Source of the DNA: Hofstenia miamia
Lineage: Eukaryota > Xenacoelomorpha > Acoela
DNA: 64,000 nt
Direction: 5' to 3'
Assembly (NCBI GenBank): GCA_004352715.1
Contig: SCFE01000015.1
Location: forward strand, 775,702 to 839,701
In this document: positions 58,931 to 64,000 of the stretch, one piece after another
Layout of the letters: each line of letters begins with the position of its first letter
Numbering within the stretch: the first letter of the stretch is position 1
Position numbers and translations under genes: made by a program
The notes under the pieces: model-generated
What the model saw: only the letters and a program-made list of their open reading frames with translations
Databases searched by the model: none
Told to the model about the DNA's origin: nothing

Positions 58931-60096
58931 CGCTAACCAATGTCCAATTTCAATGAGCTATGTCACTCTATGCACCTTGTGACTTACCGTCACATTGGGG
59001 ACGGGATTTCACATATTGACAGAGAGAAATATACGTCGCTAACCAATGTCCAATTTCAATGAGCTATGTCACTCTATGCACCTTGTGACTTACCGTCACA
59101 TTGGGGACGGGATTTCACATATTGACAGAGAGAAATATACGTCGCTAACCAATGTCCAATTTCAATGAGCTATGTCACTCTATGCACCTTGTGACTTACC
59201 GTCACATTGGGGACGGGATTTCACATATTGACAGAGAGAAATATACGTCGCTAACCAATGTCCAATTTCAATGAGCTATGTCACTCTATGCACCTTGTGA
59301 CTTACCGTCACATTGGGGACGGGATTTCACATATTGACAGAGAGAAATATACGTCGCTAACCAATGTCCAATTTCAATGAGCTATGTCACTCTATGCACC
59401 TTGTGACTTACCGTCACATTGGGGACGGGATTTCACATATTGACAGAGAGAAATATACGTCGCTAACCAATGTCCAATTTCAATGAGCTATGTCACTCTA
59501 TGCACCTTGTGACTTACCGTCACATTGGGGACGGGATTTCACATATTGACAGAGAGAAATATACGTCGCTAACCAATGTCCAATTTCAATGAGCTATGTC
59601 ACTCTATGCACCTTGTGACTTACCGTCACATTGGGGACGGGATTTCACATATTGACAGAGAGAAATATACGTCGCTAACCAATGTCCAATTTCAATGAGC
59701 TATGTCACTCTATGCACCTTGTGACTTACCGTCACATTGGGGACGGGATTTCACATATTGACAGAGAGAAATATACGTCGCTAACCAATGTCCAATTTCA
59801 ATGAGCTATGTCACTCTATGCACCTTGTGACTTACCGTCACATTGGGGACGGGATTTCACATATTGACAGAGAGAAATATACGTCGCTAACCAATGTCCA
59901 ATTTCAATGAGCTATGTCACTCTATGCACCTTGTGACTTACCGTCACATTGGGGACGGGATTTCACATATTGACAGAGAGAAATATACGTCGCTAACCAA
60001 TGTCCAATTTCAATGAGCTATGTCACTCTATGCACCTTGTGACTTACCGTCACATTGGGGACGGGATTTCACATATTGACAGAGAGAAATATACGT
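58931..60096. repeat. 106-bp satellite, 11 tandem copies
   Basis: Unit starts CGCTAACCAATGTCC and ends GAAATATACGT. Starts fall at 58931, 59037, 59143 and so on every 106 bp, eleven full units filling 1166 bp, and all look identical by eye. Each unit is GC-richer than its surroundings and contains a perfect 6-bp inverted repeat, TGTGAC-TTACC-GTCACA, plus a CCAAT box sequence. The array abuts the truncated Ty3/gypsy element on the left. No spacer variation, so it is not CRISPR-like. Confidence 0.97.
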
Positions 60097-61981
60097 AACT
60101 ACAAGAGTCACACTAATACACCACAAGCGAAAATGGTATTTTCATGAAATTAATGTTTTCGAATATTGAATTCCATTTATTTTTAATTATTCAAACATTG
60201 TTTTACAATATTTAATTCAAACCTTGATAGTAACCGACCGCTACGCATAACTCTCTTGAGAAGGATTTAATGCGAATTTCAATAAATAACTATAATAAAT
60301 TTCAAAATTTCTTTATGTATCACGTTTTCATTGTAAAAATGGTTAAGATCGATAATGGAATTGCCCAATTATTTGCAGGTGCTACTGTATATATATAATA
60401 ATTAAACATTGATTTTATTGATTTTAAAAGTATGTTAAGTAATCTTAAGTAAGCCAGCCTTTTTTACATTATTATATTGGCTTGGTGTACATGCACAGTT
60501 TTTCTATTTGTCCTTCCAATGATTTTTCCCAGTGACAATTTCTTCAATATTTCTATTAACTAGACCTATTTTAATGAAATAAGGTTTTTGTGAGTTTGGC
60601 TTAGTATTTTTTTCTGGGATAATTATTTAGAAAATAAAGTTACAAAATTTTTAAGAAACAATATAGGTGCATTTGGTTAAGTGGTAGTAGATCGTTTAAT
60701 ATAAATTCCTATTATAAACCAATTAAGATCATCAATAATTAGATCACACTGCTTTCTTTCTAAATGTTATTGAAAGGTTTGACTTTATTTGAGTTCCAAA
60801 TTATGTGCAATAGAATTCATCGGTACTTCATAAATATTTTGTAGTTTGAAAATGAGAAATTTCACGCCATTTTCAATAATTTTTATTAAAATGGCTTTGT
60901 TTGAAATTTTGATGCAGAAGTTTATCTTATACAATTTGGGAATTGATATCACTGACTCCGCCTTTTATCGAGAAAATTAAGTTCCCCGTGGAAGATTAAT
61001 AGAGCAAATAAAATTGGAAGAGCAAGATATTCTGATATATTTATTTTCTTGATTTTATTGCTCGTAAAATATCTAATGATCCAAAATTAATTTTTATCAT
61101 TTTCATATGACCAAAATATTTATAACTTACGATAAGCGGAATGCATTTTATGCTTAATTAGAATAAATGTGAAATAATATAGAAATGCAATGAAATATAA
61201 ATAACAAAAAATATAGAAAAATTTGAAAGGTAAACGTTTGTGCTAAAGCGTATTATCTGAAGTACTTGCAAATATAATTTATTTCCTGAAAATTCCGATT
61301 TTTACAAATCATTCAAATTCTCACTCAGAGATGGGCATCGGTTATCCTACTCAACGTAGGGAATCGTATGGGTCGGGGTTGAGCAAAAATAATTTGAAAT
61401 AGGGTCGTGTACGATCGGGGAGCAATCTTCATCGGGTATGTTTGCAATTAATAAACATTTTTATATTGAGTATTTTTTTTCTTCTAGTCGGGTAAATGAA
61501 TCAGATTGGGACGGGCCGGGTCAGATCAGTTTCGGTTGATAAAATTTTGTGTATGGTCATCTTCAGTTTTATTATAGAACATTCATAATTGTTCTCGTTA
61601 TATCTCAGGCTCACGTAGTCATACAGTCTAAAGCCTATGGAAGCAAAAGTTAACCAAAACAAATTCTTTTCCGTAGACAGACTGCCCAAACGCTGCAGCA
61701 GCCCTTCATAACGCCAGAGTTAGAGACGACGAGGGCCGCCAGGATCTATAGACAAAAATGAAAGAAGATTTCCCTCTATGTTGTAGCATAGTTTCGGATT
61801 TTGAATGCTTAAAAAACTTTATTGCATGTTAAAATCGTCGAAATATACTCGCACTAAGGGTTTATTTAATACAGTTGTAGCTCATAAAATATTATATTAT
61901 TTTAAGATGACTAATGTTGTAATTAATTCAAAAACTACTTTATTCTAGTAGTATATGCATGTACTTTGTTGAAGAATTTTA

Positions 61982-61983
<2 letters not shown>
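60097..61983. other. non-coding AT-rich stretch
   Basis: No gene. 61330-61530 is a GC-richer block with repeated GGGTCGGG, TCGGGTA and GGGCCGGGTC, starting CAGAGATGGGCATCGG, which resembles a hAT-like MITE terminus; the partner end is not defined. Confidence 0.45.

Positions 61984-62025
<42 letters not shown>
61984..62025. repeat. (TA)n microsatellite
   Basis: Pure TA run. Confidence 0.95.
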
Positions 62026-62026
<1 letters not shown>

Positions 62027-62189
62027 ATACATGTATAAAAAGCTATCGTTTGCCTTTTGTAGAATCAATTAAAATAGAGAACTTTTAGCTACATTTCAGC
62101 ACAATTGGAAAATGAAATTTGAAATTAGTATGTTTGTAAATCTATATCTATGTCTGTAATGGCTTTGTATAGGCACAATAAAGCAAATC

Positions 62190-62239
<50 letters not shown>

Positions 62240-63397
62240 TTAACTTAGTTTCGTTTAGATTTTCAGACTGGTCCCAAATTTCCGTCTCACAAACCGAAAA
62301 ACAGACAGATAGCCAGACAAGCAGTGACAAAAATAGTGCCTTCTTGGCGAATGCAATAAATAAAAATACCAATTCAGATATAGGGATGGGCAGAAATTCA
62401 CCTATTATTGATTTCAATGTCAAATGTGCGAAAGAATTAAGCTAAAAGCAGCTAAATGCATTTGCATTGTACTAGTCAGACTAGGGTGAAAAAGACCCCA
62501 AACAACTTTCACCTAGTATATAACAATATCTATGTACATTTATAATATCTAAAGCAGTGAATCTCGGGAATTAGTTTAGACAAAAATTCAGGAAAAGTCA
62601 CAACATTTCACCTTTAGGGTACTAGATTATTAGGAGAAAATGCGCATTGAATATGCTGAAGTAAAAAAGACCCTCTCCCCAAACAGCGACTAACCGTTTA
62701 TTTAATATGTTGATATCAAAAAAAATTTGAAAACCTGACGTGGGGACATTCCACCATGATTACTCTCCTTGGGTACCCCACTCGATGATAGACAACATTG
62801 TTTTTAACCAAAGTTAAAAGAAAAACAATGTACTGTGAAAGAAACTATTAAAAGCTAAGGTGGAACTTCAAGGCGAATTTTAAAATGGATAGCATATCTA
62901 AAAAAAATATAACAAAAAAATAAATATCAACACGAATAAAAGCAGTAGCAAAAATGCAACAGGTCATCTGATAGTATCACTATATGCAAATCATCTAAGG
63001 ATATAATACCCGATGTTTTTAAATGTTTTGAAAATTATACCAAATGAAAAGTTGATCATTTATTCCAAAAGTTTAGAACGACTGAGAAATAAAAAGTTAT
63101 AAATGCGCACAGCACACAACAGAATTGTGAAGTGACTCACGATAAAGAATGAATATTCATAAGTCTCCAAATATAAAATATAATTGATACGTTGAATCAC
63201 CCCATCAATGAGGTTTGTTGACTACCTGGGATGCAACAGTCTTTATCAATTATTACAGCACTTGTATGAATTCTTGTGCGTCTTTGATGGGCTGTTGAAA
63301 GACATTGATAGTGTGTGAACAATTCAAATAATAGGGAAATATGCGTTAACTTTATGTTATGTTTTAAACAGCATTTATTGTTTGTTTTTTATTGTAG
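62026..63397. other. non-coding stretch
   Basis: Contains a TA run at 62190-62235. A 69-codon plus frame at 62236-62445 overlaps a minus frame fed by the TA run; neither is supported. GGGGACATTCCACC at about 62743 also occurs near 9268 (GGGGACATTCCACC), so a small dispersed repeat is present. Confidence 0.45.
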
Positions 63398-63589
63398 CAA
63401 CTTGCAGCTGTTAACAGCAATGCTGTTGTCATCGATGAAGAAACCTTAAAGTCCTCAATCCTTGAAGAAGTACAGATGAACACTGAATTGGATCATATTT
63501 CTTCAAATTTTGTATACTGTTTACACTATTCATGCAACACAAATAAAACAAAAACGCTAAATTTAGGGTTCTTGCTACATTTTTATTAA
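63398..63589 (+). CDS. candidate terminal exon of an unknown gene
   Basis: A strong acceptor, TTTGTTTTTTATTGTAG, ends at 63397. The frame that follows is open for 63 codons to TAA at 63587-63589: QLAAVNSNAVVIDEETLKSS, ILEEVQMNTELDHISS and so on. It is acidic and far less AT-biased than its surroundings, as expected for coding sequence. An AATAAA occurs within the frame near 63542. If the true exon is internal, GT sites near 63473 (GAA|GTACAG) or in the TTTTGTATAC stretch could be donors. I do not recognise the protein. Earlier exons were not found in the window, so the gene may start within intergenic-looking DNA to the left. Moderate to low confidence. Confidence 0.4.
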   Translation, partial: QLAAVNSNAVVIDEETLKSSILEEVQMNTELDHISSNFVYCLHYSCNTNKTKTLNLGFLLHFY

Positions 63590-64000
63590 TCTTAAGACAT
63601 TGTTAGTCTACAATGACAATTTATTTTATAAAATTATAATACATGATTTGTGGTTACAACTTTATTATCACTGCAGATCTTGTGTCATGAATCAAATTGC
63701 TAATATTGTCATAGACTGCATCAGTTGATTTGACTTTTCAAATGTAAGCCAAAAAGTGTTATTTATTTAATTATAATTTGAAAAGTGTGACATGGGAATA
63801 GTTGGGATGCTTCTAAAATCAACTAAAATTTAAAAAGTTGAAAGTAGATGCATTGTCAAAATGAAAAATTATATCGAAAGTCATTGGTAATTATTTCAGT
63901 GGACTTCAACAGATACAAATACTGTTTTTTATTTTATTATTAGTTATTACAAGCAGAAATTTGATTGAATGCCGAATAATTTCTTTTATCAACTGTCGAA
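63590..64000. other. non-coding right edge
   Basis: Nothing recognised. Confidence 0.5.

Noticed and set aside
58931-60096. Regular repeats resembling a CRISPR array
   Set aside because: The full 106-bp unit repeats with no unique spacers, and the host is an animal; this is satellite DNA.
1-64000. tRNA, rRNA, snRNA genes
   Set aside because: I looked for B-box-like GGTTCGAnnCC and other conserved cores by eye and saw none in suitable context; a covariance-model scan would be decisive.

Overview
This is an AT-rich eukaryotic window from an invertebrate animal that I cannot identify further. The evidence for an animal is an intronless anion-type Cys-loop receptor gene, a rhodopsin-like GPCR gene split by long GT-AG introns, and decayed animal-type transposons (mariner, Tc1, hAT-like MITE, LINE, Ty3/gypsy). 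Nothing looks bacterial: there are no operons, no Shine-Dalgarno sites and no RNA genes I can recognise. Most open frames here are repeat debris, TA microsatellites, or frames that run through runs of N.

Layout. 0-8.7 kb holds a mariner remnant, a 1.21-kb direct duplication joined by one N, a 754-bp tandem duplication, and a Tc1 remnant inside a 469-bp tandem duplication. 11.5-12.1 kb is the 3' part of a LINE reverse transcriptase. 13.99-14.31 kb is a hAT-like MITE just upstream of the best intact gene, a single-exon Cys-loop anion channel subunit (14453-15727, +). 16.3-18.1 kb is a second LINE remnant. 18-26.6 kb is non-coding, with GC-rich 'CGGG' and 'CCGGATA' blocks that look like non-autonomous transposons.

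26.6-50.2 kb is one gene on the minus strand, pieced together from three exons whose phases match exactly: a 389-aa divergent class A GPCR (exons 50238-50043, 36792-36642 and 27449-26627; introns of 13,250 and 9,192 bp). Its introns contain LINE remnants, MITE copies, N gaps, an unassigned coding-like segment at 44.4-44.95 kb, and an 18-base match to the Tn5/Nextera mosaic end.

51-54.4 kb carries a decayed CsRn1-like Ty3/gypsy element on minus; 55.8-58.9 kb carries a different decayed Ty3/gypsy element on plus. The second runs directly into 11 apparently identical copies of a 106-bp satellite unit (58931-60096). 60-64 kb is non-coding except for a candidate coding exon at 63398-63589.

The two receptor genes encode membrane signalling proteins; nothing in the window shows that they work together. 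Several direct duplications begin or end exactly at single Ns or short gaps, so part of the repeat structure is probably assembly artefact or unmerged haplotypes. I found no convincing new multi-gene system. The least expected items are the hidden split GPCR, the homogeneous satellite, and the embedded library adaptor.
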